From contig JAURDE010000002.1 in the NCBI GenBank assembly GCA_030828105.1, forward strand, positions 1 to 64,000: a DNA stretch of 64,000 nucleotides, in the 5' to 3' direction. The stretch is from Bdellovibrionota bacterium (GTDB lineage: Bacteria; Bdellovibrionota; Bacteriovoracia; Bacteriovoracales; Bacteriovoracaceae). Below, piece after piece: positions 53,338 to 62,825 of the stretch (positions are counted from its first letter, which is position 1; the number at the start of each line of letters is the position of its first letter). The notes under the pieces are model-generated. The model made no database searches, had not been told where the DNA came from, and was given only the letters and a program-made list of their open reading frames with translations. Position numbers and translations under genes: made by a program.

Positions 53338-55452
53338 TTAATTACCAAAGTAAATTGCACAAAAATCTAATACAGCATCCTCTTCTTTAAAATCAACTTT
53401 TACTCTTCTCGGTACTGTTCCATCTGTCTCGAGAACTTCGACATCGTAGGATGTAGGTATAATATCTCCTTTCTCATTTATACTTAATGGAAATGAAATA
53501 TTATTTTTTAATGGTAGGGTTTCCAGTCTCGGTTCTGAAAAAAGGTTAAAACGTAGCTCGCCTTTAATACAATCTCTTGAGGTATTCAAATACCCCACGA
53601 CCATTGGTTTTGTATCGGGAATAACAATATTCATACTTTGTTTCATGTTAGAGCTTTCAATTTTATAGACAAAAGGCTCTTTGGCCCTAATTTCAACTCT
53701 AAGATAATATGTTTTATTTCTATCAAGTTTTTTCTCTAAAATCCCAGATGCATCTAGCTTCTGTTTAGAATTATTAAATAACACCTTATGTTTAGTAAAA
53801 TCGAAATTTTCAATCAGTATTTTTGCCTCTAACAAATTATTATTCTTAGATGTCGTCTTTTTCGATGATGGTGTTCTCACGTTTTTCATTGGTGCTGGTG
53901 GCACCAAATTAATTCCCGCTTGAGAAAGTAAAGGGGATAAAACCTCACGTACCTGTACAGGTAGATCTTGATAAAAAACAACGACAAGAGATGCCGCAAT
54001 AGCACCCAATACAATAATTCTTTTTAAAGGAAAGCTCTTCTGAACTACTTTTTTTCTTACTTTTTTCTTAGATTTTGTCTTCGTTTTCGATTCTTTTTTC
54101 TTAATCGAGCCGGCCTTTTTTCTTCCATTGGCCTTCACAACTTTTTTACGAGCAGGCTTCTTAGATGCCTCAGCTTCTAAGTCAATTCCAGAAGCTTCCT
54201 CAAGATTAATGGTAGAGCTTATCTCAGATGAAGGTAGTTCTTTTTTCTTTTCAGGCTCACTTTCCTCAACATCTTCACTCTTATCCTTAATCTTATTTTT
54301 CATTTTTTCTTTTAGAGAGAGTCTTTTCGTTCCTTCACTTTCATTTTCAAAACCAAAATCAAAAAGCTTTACCTCTTTTCTCGTAAGATTTTCTGAATCT
54401 TTTAACACACTCTGATTAGAGTCATTTTTATCTTTAGTGAATTCATTTTTTAAGTCTTCAAGATAAGGTTTTAAATCAATTCTTCCAAACTCCATTAATT
54501 TTTGACGATCTTGTTCTATCTCTTCTTTAAAAAGCTCCTTCGCAAAATACGATAAGTCATTTGCATTAAAGTCTGGATAGTTTGAATATAAGAATTTTAC
54601 TAAAGAACGATTAAACTGTTCCATATCGGTATAACGTTTCTCTCTATCTTTATTCAATGCGGTTAAAACAATTTCATCAAGTTCTTTGGGAACATTTGGA
54701 TTTATACTTGAAGGTGCCGGTATTTTACAAGCTTGTATTTTTTTAAGTACCGCAAGATCATTGGCCGCAGTAAAGAGTTTACGACAACATAACATCTCCC
54801 ATAAAGTAATTCCTACAGCAAACTCATCGTAACGAGAGTCAAGCTCTGCCCCTTCAAGATATTCAGGTGCAAGATATGATAATTTACCTTTGATTGTTCC
54901 TGCTTGTGTGGACTCAGAGTTTGTTTCCGCCTTAGCAATTCCAAAATCAATAACCTTCACTGCACCGTCAAATGTAAGCATTAGATTGTGTGGTGAAATA
55001 TCCCTATGGATTATATTAGAAGTCTTACCTGTTAATTTATCTGTTTTAGTATGGGCATAATGAAGGCCCTGGCAAACTTGGGTTATAATATAAACGGAAA
55101 TTTCAACTGGAAAAACAAACTTTTTTTCTGTTAGTTTATCGAGATATTCTTTTAAGTTTCGGCCATCACAGTATTCCATGGCGACGAAAAGCTGATCATT
55201 ATGAATACCATAGTCGTAAGTCTGAACAATATTGGGGTGAATCAAATCAAACGTCACTTTGATTTCATCCATGAACATTTTTTTAAACTCAGGGTCTTGA
55301 GAAAATTGAGACCTCACCATTTTTATAGCGACAATTTTATCGGCCTGCTCACCTAAAAACCTGGCCCTATTAATTTGGGCCATTCCACCATCAACCAAAT
55401 GATCTAAAATCAAATAGCGGCCAAAGCGTGAATATTTTTTATCTTCTGCCAT
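53338..55452 (-). CDS. Transmembrane Ser/Thr protein kinase
   Basis: 704 residues. The N-terminal kinase domain (about 8-285) is complete: VAIKMV (Lys), HRDISPHNL (catalytic Asp), VIDFGIAK (DFG) and APEYL. The middle (about 300-465) is acidic, then strongly basic (KKPARKKVV, GRKKAGSIKKKE, KSKKKVRKK). A membrane helix follows (IIVLGAIAASLVVVFY, about 470-490), and the last 200 residues are a periplasmic domain of beta character (YYLRVEIRAKEPF, PRRVKVDF). It is a bacterial Hanks-type kinase that could sense envelope signals and phosphorylate, among others, FHA partners. Confidence 0.93.
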   Translation of the reverse strand: MAEDKKYSRFGRYLILDHLVDGGMAQINRARFLGEQADKIVAIKMVRSQFSQDPEFKKMFMDEIKVTFDLIHPNIVQTYDYGIHNDQLFVAMEYCDGRNLKEYLDKLTEKKFVFPVEISVYIITQVCQGLHYAHTKTDKLTGKTSNIIHRDISPHNLMLTFDGAVKVIDFGIAKAETNSESTQAGTIKGKLSYLAPEYLEGAELDSRYDEFAVGITLWEMLCCRKLFTAANDLAVLKKIQACKIPAPSSINPNVPKELDEIVLTALNKDREKRYTDMEQFNRSLVKFLYSNYPDFNANDLSYFAKELFKEEIEQDRQKLMEFGRIDLKPYLEDLKNEFTKDKNDSNQSVLKDSENLTRKEVKLFDFGFENESEGTKRLSLKEKMKNKIKDKSEDVEESEPEKKKELPSSEISSTINLEEASGIDLEAEASKKPARKKVVKANGRKKAGSIKKKESKTKTKSKKKVRKKVVQKSFPLKRIIVLGAIAASLVVVFYQDLPVQVREVLSPLLSQAGINLVPPAPMKNVRTPSSKKTTSKNNNLLEAKILIENFDFTKHKVLFNNSKQKLDASGILEKKLDRNKTYYLRVEIRAKEPFVYKIESSNMKQSMNIVIPDTKPMVVGYLNTSRDCIKGELRFNLFSEPRLETLPLKNNISFPLSINEKGDIIPTSYDVEVLETDGTVPRRVKVDFKEEDAVLDFCAIYFGN

Positions 55453-55543
55453 AAAACGTAGTGATTCTCCTCTAACGACTTTTCGGCATATTATGGGGAT
55501 TCTAAAGATAATTAGGGGCTAAATCCTACAGGCTTTCAGGCAC

Positions 55544-56062
55544 TTAGAACAGTTTTTGAGACTTAAACCCTGGAAAGTTAAGAGATATATTTGCTGTTCC
55601 TTCTCTTTTTCTGCAGGCACCGTGTATTTTATAGAGATGAAATGAGTCTCTTTGATAGTCTGGATGCAGTCTAAAATTTAAAGAAAAATCAGGAAGAGAA
55701 ATCTCTTCATAACCATAAGTCTCAAGTTGGGACTTTAGGTTTCCGTAAGCTATTTTATTGGAATCGAGGAAATATCCAAAGTAAACAAAGAAGTCTCTAC
55801 AAGTACTAATAATTTCTTTTTCAGATTCGGAAAACCAATCTTGAAAAGAGCTTTCCATAGGAACTCTTGTGTAAATGAAGTCCGATAAAAGAGTAAGTTC
55901 TTGGTACCAGGAAAGGCGCTTAAATTGAAGAGTTTCATTAACTCTTTTTTGCTGAATGACAAAACCTTTAAGATTAAAACTTCCTCTTTTAACAAGGTTT
56001 TCACTAAGGTTTGAGTAATTTGAGCATGAGAACAATGTAAAAAATAGAATTAATCTCATCAT
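55544..56062 (-). CDS. Lipoprotein of unknown function
   Basis: 172 residues with a lipoprotein signal (FTLFSCS, Cys13). The mature part has LKGFVIQQKRVNE, YTRVPMESSFQDWF and FVYFGYFLDSNKIAYG; no family recognised. Ser follows the lipidated Cys. The gene lies 1 bp after the pseudo-hydrolase gene and is probably the third gene of an operon that starts with the GYF-PilZ gene, so a role linked to c-di-GMP signalling is possible. Confidence 0.7.
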   Translation of the reverse strand: MMRLILFFTLFSCSNYSNLSENLVKRGSFNLKGFVIQQKRVNETLQFKRLSWYQELTLLSDFIYTRVPMESSFQDWFSESEKEIISTCRDFFVYFGYFLDSNKIAYGNLKSQLETYGYEEISLPDFSLNFRLHPDYQRDSFHLYKIHGACRKREGTANISLNFPGFKSQKLF

Positions 56063-56063
56063 A

Positions 56064-56897
56064 TTAAAATCTCCCCAACCACTCTATAATATCATTAAAA
56101 CATTTTTTTCTCTCTTTATCATTTAAAATATCTCTTTTGTTCCCAGGATATCTCTTATGAGTAAGTAAATCCGACTCAACAGACATTTCAAATTTTTTGT
56201 AATCATCAATCGATGATAAAAGAAGAGTCGGCAAGTCAATAAAATACGAAAAATTAACAACTCTGTGGCCGGTCATATTTATATTTTCAATAAATGCCAG
56301 TGGAAAGCTGAAGTCTACTAATGGATCTGAATTATACTTTTCCGCACAGGTTAAATCACCTGTTAAGTCATAACCATTCATTGGAAACTTTACTTTCAAA
56401 TTGTTTTTTTCTTTCATTAATCTACTTAAGATTTTAAGTCCACTATAACTACTAAATTCGCACTCAAATATAGGATTAATTAAAATTAATCCATTAAGTT
56501 TAATTTTTAGAACATTAGAATAAAAAAAAAGGAGATTAAGAATAATAGTGGCGCCTACGCCTGAGCCTACTAAAAAAAGGGGAGCATTTTTTATTATCGA
56601 TTTTTTATTGAGCAAGGATGCTAAATCTAGAGAACACTCATTTAAATCACTGATTTGATTACGGCTTCCACTACTGAGACCATGACCTTTTAAATCTAAG
56701 CAAAAAAATGAAAAATCCTGATTTTTAACGTTATTTATCAGATTCCGAAACTGGTCATGATAGAGTCCTGCATCATGAATAGCTATTATTTGTTTTTTAG
56801 AAGTATCTTTTGTTTTTCCAAAATCAAACTTTTGAAAATAAAGTTTTTCGAGTCCATTATAGCTTTTAAAATAGTTACTCGAGTATGACTCATTCAT
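56064..56897 (-). CDS. Alpha/beta hydrolase fold protein lacking the catalytic Ser and His
   Basis: 277 residues from the ATG at 56897, which overlaps the PilZ gene by 8 bp. The fold resembles monoacylglycerol lipases: IAIHDAGLYHDQF (oxyanion strand), FCLDLKGHGLSSGSR, then the nucleophile elbow. The elbow reads LVGSGVGATI, where GxSxG would need Ser in the third place; it is Gly. The late His region reads YPGNKRDILND where lipases have a His-Glu pair; Arg takes the place of His. It is probably not a working hydrolase and may bind a lipid or act as a partner protein. No signal peptide is seen. Confidence 0.8.
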   Translation of the reverse strand: MNESYSSNYFKSYNGLEKLYFQKFDFGKTKDTSKKQIIAIHDAGLYHDQFRNLINNVKNQDFSFFCLDLKGHGLSSGSRNQISDLNECSLDLASLLNKKSIIKNAPLFLVGSGVGATIILNLLFFYSNVLKIKLNGLILINPIFECEFSSYSGLKILSRLMKEKNNLKVKFPMNGYDLTGDLTCAEKYNSDPLVDFSFPLAFIENINMTGHRVVNFSYFIDLPTLLLSSIDDYKKFEMSVESDLLTHKRYPGNKRDILNDKERKKCFNDIIEWLGRF

Positions 56898-57615
56898 TTT
56901 GAATATATTTATTAATGGCCTCTGTAGCAGCATCATCAAGATTATCAAACCTTAAGGAGAAGCCTTGACCACCTTCTAAAAACCTTACAATTTTCCCTGA
57001 AGCAGTAAAACAAAAATCATTATTCTCAGGATGAACATTCATTGAGATATTATCACCTACCTGCGCAGGAAAGTCTTGTATTAACACCTGTAGGCCCCCC
57101 AAAGAAACATCTCTGCAGACACCCTCATAAACTTGATCGTTATCATGAAAAAATAGTCTTGCAACAAAAGGGCGTCTTTTTGACTGTCTTCTTTCAATCT
57201 TTTCCTCGGCCGAAACACCAAAAACAACATCCTCTATATCTGTAAGACCTATCATTTCCCAATCATCCATACCTGGGGTAAAAATATATGTTTTTGTATT
57301 TATTCTTTTTTCTTCTGCTAACTTTTTCAAAGTCTCTAATGAAAAAGGCCCATATTCAATCTCTTGAGCTCCCCTGTCCTGACCAATCTTAATGACAAAA
57401 ATCTTATCATGTGGAGATATACTTTTAAGATCCATTGTAGGTTTACTCTCATTAAGTTCTTTGGCGTCTTTTAGCTTTATCCAATTTTCAAGACCTCTTC
57501 TCCAGACATAAGTATGCTCGTTTAAAACACCACGATGGAAAAGATCTTTTACTTTGTCCCCTTCAACAGGTCCGACTTTTTTATCACCTTCAACGTAAAA
57601 CCATGTTTCTGCCAT
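56890..57615 (-). CDS. Two GYF_2 domains plus PilZ c-di-GMP receptor domain
   Basis: 241 residues. Two GYF_2 (DUF4339-like) modules lie at about 4-55 (WFYVEGDKKVGPVEGDKV, YVWRRGLENWIKL) and 75-122 (YGPFSLETLKKLAEE, GMDDWEMI). A PilZ domain (about 137-240) has the c-di-GMP motifs RRPFVAR, with QSKRR before it, and DVSLGGLQV. GYF_2 modules bind peptides. The protein is cytoplasmic and probably links c-di-GMP level to protein interactions, perhaps motility. RBS AGGGAG. The pseudo-hydrolase and lipoprotein genes follow. Confidence 0.92.
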   Translation of the reverse strand: MAETWFYVEGDKKVGPVEGDKVKDLFHRGVLNEHTYVWRRGLENWIKLKDAKELNESKPTMDLKSISPHDKIFVIKIGQDRGAQEIEYGPFSLETLKKLAEEKRINTKTYIFTPGMDDWEMIGLTDIEDVVFGVSAEEKIERRQSKRRPFVARLFFHDNDQVYEGVCRDVSLGGLQVLIQDFPAQVGDNISMNVHPENNDFCFTASGKIVRFLEGGQGFSLRFDNLDDAATEAINKYIQNE

Positions 57616-57782
57616 TTCTAAACTCCCTCTATTCTGTTTTATTTTACCCTGAACAAGTAAATACTAATATTTAGGAATTTTTTTCGCAGACCTGTTTACT
57701 CGGTTAATATGCACTAAAAAAATTAAGTTTAAAGCCGATAATTGCTTACATAAAACCTTAAAAGAGGCTTATTGAGTTGGTC

Positions 57783-59201
57783 ATGAAAAAATACTTTTAT
57801 CTATTATTTTTTATCTTAGTGTCTTGTGGAAAACAGCAATTTGCTACAAATAAGTATGCTGAGGAGCAATCGACCTCCTCTATAAAAACACAGAATTGGA
57901 ATAATCCAGCATATTCTCAATTCACTTATATTAGACCAAAAGTCGATTTTCTGATCATGATTGATAATTCAGGAAGCTATAATTATATTAAACCAAAAAT
58001 TGAAGGCAGTTTAAGAACTCTCGTCGATCATATCTCCAATGATTTTGACTCCCAAATAGCTATCGCTCCTCTTATGGGTACCGGAAATTCTTCAGAGTAC
58101 TATGTTATAGACGAGGATCCTTCCAATTTAATAGGTGTTCCTAATTCTCAACTCATTCCCTTATCTCAAGCAGGACAAAAAATTGTTTCTTTTAATCCTG
58201 GACTTGGAAAAGAGCTTGGTTTAGACCGTACAAAGTCTCTTTATAATGATTTTAGAAATAAAAACATTATAAGAGGCGATTCTCATCAAATGGTTGTTCT
58301 CATTTCAAATGGAGATCATCTTTCTGGAGATGAACCCACCCCGTATGATATAACAACATTTGCACCTCAAAAATATTTAGGAATTAAAAGTACTCTTACG
58401 CAGCAGGAACAGTTTAGATTTTTTACAGTTGTACCTCACACTATTTGTAACGGAGTTAAACAAAGCTATGGTGTCTATAGGAAAGTATCTGGATTATTTT
58501 ATAATGATGTTCCAAATACTTTTAAAACTTCTTATCCCACTAATGGTGATAGCTTTGATATTTGTGGAAACTTTACAAATATATTTGAATCCATTAACCG
58601 AACAATACAGCCAGAAGTACTAAGGCATACCTACGACTATTGGCCACTTGTTGTAACCAACGACTCAAATTATATTCATGACAATGACATTGACGTAGAT
58701 GATTTAGAGGTCGCCATTGTTGATGTCAATGGTAATGAAAAGCTTCTTCAAAAAAGCACTACCGATGGTTATTCTTATATTGGCTTTCAACAAGGTCTTC
58801 AAATAAGAAAATTAATGAATGGTGTTGCAAGTCGAGGTGAAGCATATAACGGTTTTTTTATTAAGCTCAATGGTCAACAAAATGAAGTCACTAACCCTAG
58901 CTGGGTAAGAATTCGTACAAAAACCAATACTCATTACTATGGATATGTAAAACTTGACTACAAACCAGATCCTAGCTCAATTAAACTCATCATTAATGGT
59001 GCTGAAGTACCAAAAAGTACTACTAATGGCTGGGAGTATTTAGGTGGGCCCTCCACTAGAAATATTCGTATAAAAGGTATCGGTGATTACACTCCCGTTA
59101 CTCCTGCCGTCACTAAATCGGGCTGGTTTATAAAATTACATGGTAATAAAATTTATACCAATAACTCATCTATAAATGTTCACTATTTTCCTCAAGACTA
59201 A
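57783..59201 (+). CDS. Lipoprotein with VWA-like metal-binding segment
   Basis: 472 residues from the ATG at 57783; a TTG two codons earlier is possible. The lipobox is FILVSCG. FLIMIDNSGSYNYIKPKIEG looks like the first strand and MIDAS motif (DxSxS) of a VWA domain, and VVLISNGDHLSGDEP like its later strand. The C-terminal part (about 290-472) has beta repeats such as IKLIINGAEVPKSTTNGWEYLG and VAIVDVNGNEKLLQKS. It is probably surface or periplasmic and may bind ligands with a divalent metal. Stop codon shared with the convergent gene through CTAA. Confidence 0.75.
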   Translation: MKKYFYLLFFILVSCGKQQFATNKYAEEQSTSSIKTQNWNNPAYSQFTYIRPKVDFLIMIDNSGSYNYIKPKIEGSLRTLVDHISNDFDSQIAIAPLMGTGNSSEYYVIDEDPSNLIGVPNSQLIPLSQAGQKIVSFNPGLGKELGLDRTKSLYNDFRNKNIIRGDSHQMVVLISNGDHLSGDEPTPYDITTFAPQKYLGIKSTLTQQEQFRFFTVVPHTICNGVKQSYGVYRKVSGLFYNDVPNTFKTSYPTNGDSFDICGNFTNIFESINRTIQPEVLRHTYDYWPLVVTNDSNYIHDNDIDVDDLEVAIVDVNGNEKLLQKSTTDGYSYIGFQQGLQIRKLMNGVASRGEAYNGFFIKLNGQQNEVTNPSWVRIRTKTNTHYYGYVKLDYKPDPSSIKLIINGAEVPKSTTNGWEYLGGPSTRNIRIKGIGDYTPVTPAVTKSGWFIKLHGNKIYTNNSSINVHYFPQD

Positions 59202-60241
59202 TAGTCTTTAGGTCGCTTTGAAGAGTTAAAACGAGAGATGGCATTAGTTAAAGAAATACATGGCCATAGCGAATTAAGTCTTTCCAAGTTTGCTGTAACG
59301 ATTAACCCTTTTCCATCAGGATCAGAAATAGGATCATCTAAAATCTTATTTTTTATAGCATCCTCAAGATCACTTACTTCAAATAAAAATTTCTCTTTTT
59401 TGAATTCCTCTAAAATAGGATTCAGCTCAATGACCATTGTTTCATCAGAGGAGCCCATACTCTTTTGTAAGACACGTGAAAGAAATTCTTCACATTTATA
59501 AGATATAATTATTTTCTTCTTATCTTCTGTTAATCTTTGAGTATTAAAAAACGCAAAGAGTTTTCTTAAAAGGTCGATATCTTCGACCAAAATAAAACTC
59601 CCTTTTTCATCTGGGATTGCTTCTTTCTTTAAAAATCCTTCAGATTCTAAAAGATAAATAAACTCTTCAAACTTTGTATCTTTAAAGCCAAAAATATCAA
59701 CGATGAAAGTTTTTAATTTATTTTCCTCTAACTTATGTAAAGAACCGTTCACTGTTCCCTGGGCCTTCAAAATCATATAAATGTGAGCAAGGGCCCTTAC
59801 AATATCAATGTTTTGAAAGTAGCTATACTCTCCTCTCTTTCCCTTATGATAACCAACAGAGTCACTCTCTAAGGCCTTTATTTTTTCATTAGATGCCCTC
59901 ACCCTATCAGCTAAAGTATTCACAATAACTTTAAACCATGGATTAAGGCCTTGAATCGTTTTATCAAATTTTGAAAAAGGAATTTCTATAAGCTCGACTT
60001 TATTAACTGCTACGGCAGAACAGCTTCTCACTTTCGCATCTTCATAAAAATAGGCCATCTCACCGATAACCTCACCACTTCTTAAAATAGCAAGATCTAC
60101 AAAGCCTTTTCCTTTAGGGACAAAAAGTCTAATTTGTCCCTTTTGGATAATGAAAAGAGAGTCGGCCTTATCTCTGATATTAAAAATTATTTCGCCAGGT
60201 TCATACTGAGAAAGAAGTGAATTTTTACCATCTTTTGCCAA
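59198..60241 (-). CDS. Cyclic nucleotide-binding domain protein
   Basis: 347 residues. The first 120 residues are a Crp-type cNMP-binding domain: YEPGEIIFNIRDKADSLFIIQKG, VIGEMAYFYEDAKVRSCSAVA. The phosphate-binding cassette is recognisable. The rest is helical (about 130-347), with no Crp-type HTH that I can find, so DNA binding is not shown. TTG start at 60241, with AAAGGA upstream, 1 bp after the thiolase stop; the two are co-translated. It may be a cytoplasmic signal sensor that acts on partner proteins. Confidence 0.85.
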   Translation of the reverse strand: MAKDGKNSLLSQYEPGEIIFNIRDKADSLFIIQKGQIRLFVPKGKGFVDLAILRSGEVIGEMAYFYEDAKVRSCSAVAVNKVELIEIPFSKFDKTIQGLNPWFKVIVNTLADRVRASNEKIKALESDSVGYHKGKRGEYSYFQNIDIVRALAHIYMILKAQGTVNGSLHKLEENKLKTFIVDIFGFKDTKFEEFIYLLESEGFLKKEAIPDEKGSFILVEDIDLLRKLFAFFNTQRLTEDKKKIIISYKCEEFLSRVLQKSMGSSDETMVIELNPILEEFKKEKFLFEVSDLEDAIKNKILDDPISDPDGKGLIVTANLERLNSLWPCISLTNAISRFNSSKRPKDY

Positions 60242-60242
60242 T

Positions 60243-61403
60243 TTAAATCCTTTCGATAATCATGGCCAAAGCCTCGCCTCCTCCGATACAGATCGATGCC
60301 ATACCTCTTTTTAAGTTATTCTTTTTCATTGCGTTCATTAGAGTAACCACAATTCTCGTACCGGAACAACCTATAGGATGACCAAGACTCACGCCCCCTC
60401 CATATATATTAACCTTTTCCTGAGATATTCCCAACTCTTTAATGGCCGCCATTGGTACTACAGCAAATGCTTCATTTATCTCAAAAACATCTATATCACT
60501 CATACTAATATTGACTTTTTCAGCACACTTTTTCATTGCACTTATAGGAGCTAGAGTAAACCAAGTTGGATCTTGAGCATGAGATGCCCATGAAACAATT
60601 TTAAATTCAGCTTGATCCTTATATTTTGCTCCACCTAAAACAACGGCAGCTGCTCCATCATTAATAGTTGAGGCATTGGCCGCGGTAATAGTCCCATCTT
60701 TTTCAAAGGCCGGTCTTAGTGTAGGGATTTTTTCAAAGTTTGCTTTCATTGGCCCTTCATCGGTATCAACGATCACTTCACCTTTTCTTGTTTTTATAGT
60801 GACAGGTGAGATTTCATCTTTAAAAACACCAGACTGAATGGCGTTTTGGGCCCTTTTAAATGACTCTATTGCAAAGTTATCCTGATCTTCTCTTTTAAAT
60901 TCAAATTTTTGTACACATTCCTCAGCGCAGTTACCCATCGCACGATCTGAATAAACATCCCAAAGTCCATCCCACTGCATAGAATCTTTAAGTTCTGCTT
61001 TTCCAAACTTAGTTCCTGTACGAGATTGGGACAAAAGGTGTGGAGCTAATGACATATTTTCCATTCCGCCACAAACAACCAACTCATGATCCTTTAGGGC
61101 AATATCTTTAGCACCCAAAATAATAGTTTCTAGACCAGAGCCGCATACCTTATTAATTGTTGTACAAGGTGTACTTTCAGCTAAACCTGCAAAGAGGGCC
61201 GCCTGTCTTGCCGGCGCCTGCCCCACTCCTGCCTGAACGACATTACCCATATAAACTTTTTCGACTTGGTCACCAGATATTTTGGCCTTTTCTAGGGCGC
61301 CTTTAATGGCCGTTGCCCCTAATTTAGGCGCAGTTACAGTACTTAGGGCACCTAAAAAGGAGCCACTTGGAGTTCGAGAACCTGAAATAAGATATACTTC
61401 CAT
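60243..61403 (-). CDS. Acetyl-CoA acetyltransferase (thiolase)
   Basis: 386 residues. [12 protein letters not shown] carries the nucleophilic Cys, INEAFAVVP the catalytic Asn-Glu, and [17 protein letters not shown] the His and second Cys. It condenses or cleaves acetoacetyl-CoA, or longer 3-ketoacyl-CoA. With the 3-hydroxybutyryl-CoA dehydrogenase gene 1.4 kb away and the two acyl-CoA dehydrogenases it covers three steps of beta-oxidation. RBS AGAGG. A cNMP-binding protein gene follows directly. Confidence 0.95.
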   Translation of the reverse strand: MEVYLISGSRTPSGSFLGALSTVTAPKLGATAIKGALEKAKISGDQVEKVYMGNVVQAGVGQAPARQAALFAGLAESTPCTTINKVCGSGLETIILGAKDIALKDHELVVCGGMENMSLAPHLLSQSRTGTKFGKAELKDSMQWDGLWDVYSDRAMGNCAEECVQKFEFKREDQDNFAIESFKRAQNAIQSGVFKDEISPVTIKTRKGEVIVDTDEGPMKANFEKIPTLRPAFEKDGTITAANASTINDGAAAVVLGGAKYKDQAEFKIVSWASHAQDPTWFTLAPISAMKKCAEKVNISMSDIDVFEINEAFAVVPMAAIKELGISQEKVNIYGGGVSLGHPIGCSGTRIVVTLMNAMKKNNLKRGMASICIGGGEALAMIIERI

Positions 61404-61527
61404 TTTAAACCTCTATAAAAAATTGATTATTATTAAGAAACTCTTGATCATTATTACTCAAAGCGGTACAAGACTTTCAACCTGTTTTACAACCCTTGAG
61501 GTAATTTTTAAAGGATTTTAATAGCTT

Positions 61528-61971
61528 ATGCATGCCAGAAAAGAACATTTTGTACCGGCCAAAAGGTTTCCCCAAGAGTGGGAAGCTCAAGTAGCTGATC
61601 TTTTAAACTCAACATATGAAACTAAGCTCAAAGTTCAAGAGGGCTTCTTTGAAGTCTTTGCTATGACATATCCCGATGAAATTCTTCTGGCGGTTAGTTT
61701 AAAAAGCTCTATTACTTCTATTTGGCCAATGACACTTAAAGTTTCAGCGGATCTTAACGAGAAGACTAACTCTAAAAAATTAATGGATATTCTCCTTAAT
61801 TCTGTAGGTCAATTTATTGACCACATTCTTAATGAAGAAGAGGAGTATTTTTTAGATTGGGAAGAAGCGAGCTTTGAAAATATACCTTTATGGTACATGA
61901 GTACACGAGAAGATATGGCCTTAAGTCTTGAAGCAGATAAACTGCTTCAAGAGGATCATTCTTCACTATAA
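61528..61971 (+). CDS. Hypothetical protein, possibly related to type III chaperone-like folds
   Basis: 147 residues, no signal peptide. PQEWEAQVADLLNSTYETKL, then FFEVFAMTYPDEILLAVSLKS, suggests an alternating alpha/beta cytoplasmic fold. I know no family with certainty. Its 3' end overlaps the convergent H1-like gene by 16 bp. The upstream spacer has a TTGATC/TACAAG pair with 17-nt spacing as a weak promoter. Confidence 0.6.
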   Translation: MHARKEHFVPAKRFPQEWEAQVADLLNSTYETKLKVQEGFFEVFAMTYPDEILLAVSLKSSITSIWPMTLKVSADLNEKTNSKKLMDILLNSVGQFIDHILNEEEEYFLDWEEASFENIPLWYMSTREDMALSLEADKLLQEDHSSL

Positions 61972-62759
61972 GATTTAACGCCAGCTTTAGTTTCGAAGGC
62001 AATATCTTGATCATCATCACCAGATAATTCATCTTCACCATCGAATGAATCTTCATCACCTGCGTCAATATTAAGTTCTTTAAGAGTATTAAAGAAGCTT
62101 TTTTCGTCCATAAGGTCCTTTAACAGCGCCTCTATATAGCGAATGGGATACTTTTGTACGATTCCTGCAATAATATTCTGAAGTTTACCACTAACAAGAA
62201 TGCTTTCTTTTTTCTTAATTTGCTTCCAATTTTTAATATAATGAAGTCGACAAAAAGGTCCCGTTGTAGCAGGGTTATCGCATCCTTTCTCAGTACATTC
62301 ATCAGTAGTGAAAGAAAAGAAGTCCAAACTAAACATACTTGCCATAATGGCATCAAGACCATGCTCTTGAATGACTTCACCTATCTCTTCTTTTAGTTTT
62401 TGAGGAGAACTATCTTTTTCAACATCAGCAACTTTTTGTTCTATTTTCCCTTCAAGAGGAAGATCTGGTTGGTTCTCTTTATCCGCTTTCTTTGTAGTTT
62501 TTGCCTTGGTCTTTTTCGCCTCTTTTTTAAGAGGCAAACTCGGTTGTTTAGCTTCTGTCTTTTTGACGGTCTTTTTCTTGGCCACTTTTTTAGCTGTTTT
62601 TTTCTTAGTTACTTTTTTAGCAGCTTTTTTCTTGGCCGTTTTTTTCTTTTTGGCGACCTTTTTCGTTGCTTTTTTCTTTGCTACTTTTTTCTTAGCAGCC
62701 TTTTTCTTAGCTACTTTTTTCTTAGCTACTTTTTTCTTAGTGGTTTTTTTCTTGGCCAT
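61956..62759 (-). CDS. Histone H1-like Lys/Ala-rich protein with a Cys-His C-terminal domain
   Basis: 267 residues from the ATG at 62759, chosen because GGAGAA lies 7-8 nt upstream. The first 75 residues are repeats of the KKKVAKKK type, the next 40 are Lys-rich with KKTKAKTT. This resembles the H1-like tails of some bacterial DNA-binding proteins. The C-terminal half is ordered: CTEKGCDNPATTGPFCRLHY gives a CxxxxC and CxxH group that may bind zinc, and ends acidic (DEDSFDGEDELSGDDD). It may compact DNA; the Cys-His domain and acidic tail could regulate that. The coding strand shows many near-identical Lys codon runs. Confidence 0.82.
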   Translation of the reverse strand: MAKKKTTKKKVAKKKVAKKKAAKKKVAKKKATKKVAKKKKTAKKKAAKKVTKKKTAKKVAKKKTVKKTEAKQPSLPLKKEAKKTKAKTTKKADKENQPDLPLEGKIEQKVADVEKDSSPQKLKEEIGEVIQEHGLDAIMASMFSLDFFSFTTDECTEKGCDNPATTGPFCRLHYIKNWKQIKKKESILVSGKLQNIIAGIVQKYPIRYIEALLKDLMDEKSFFNTLKELNIDAGDEDSFDGEDELSGDDDQDIAFETKAGVKSYSEE

Positions 62760-62825
62760 TCGAAGGTTCTCCAAAATTTTTTTTAACAAGCTGAATCCTT
62801 AAGCTAGATCACTTCATCAATAAAA

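Noticed and set aside
62400-62802. Two long hydrophobic frames on the plus strand opposite the Lys-rich gene
   Set aside because: They are the reverse reading of AAA/AAG-type Lys codons, giving Phe/Leu-rich artefacts. No ribosome-binding site or independent signal supports them.
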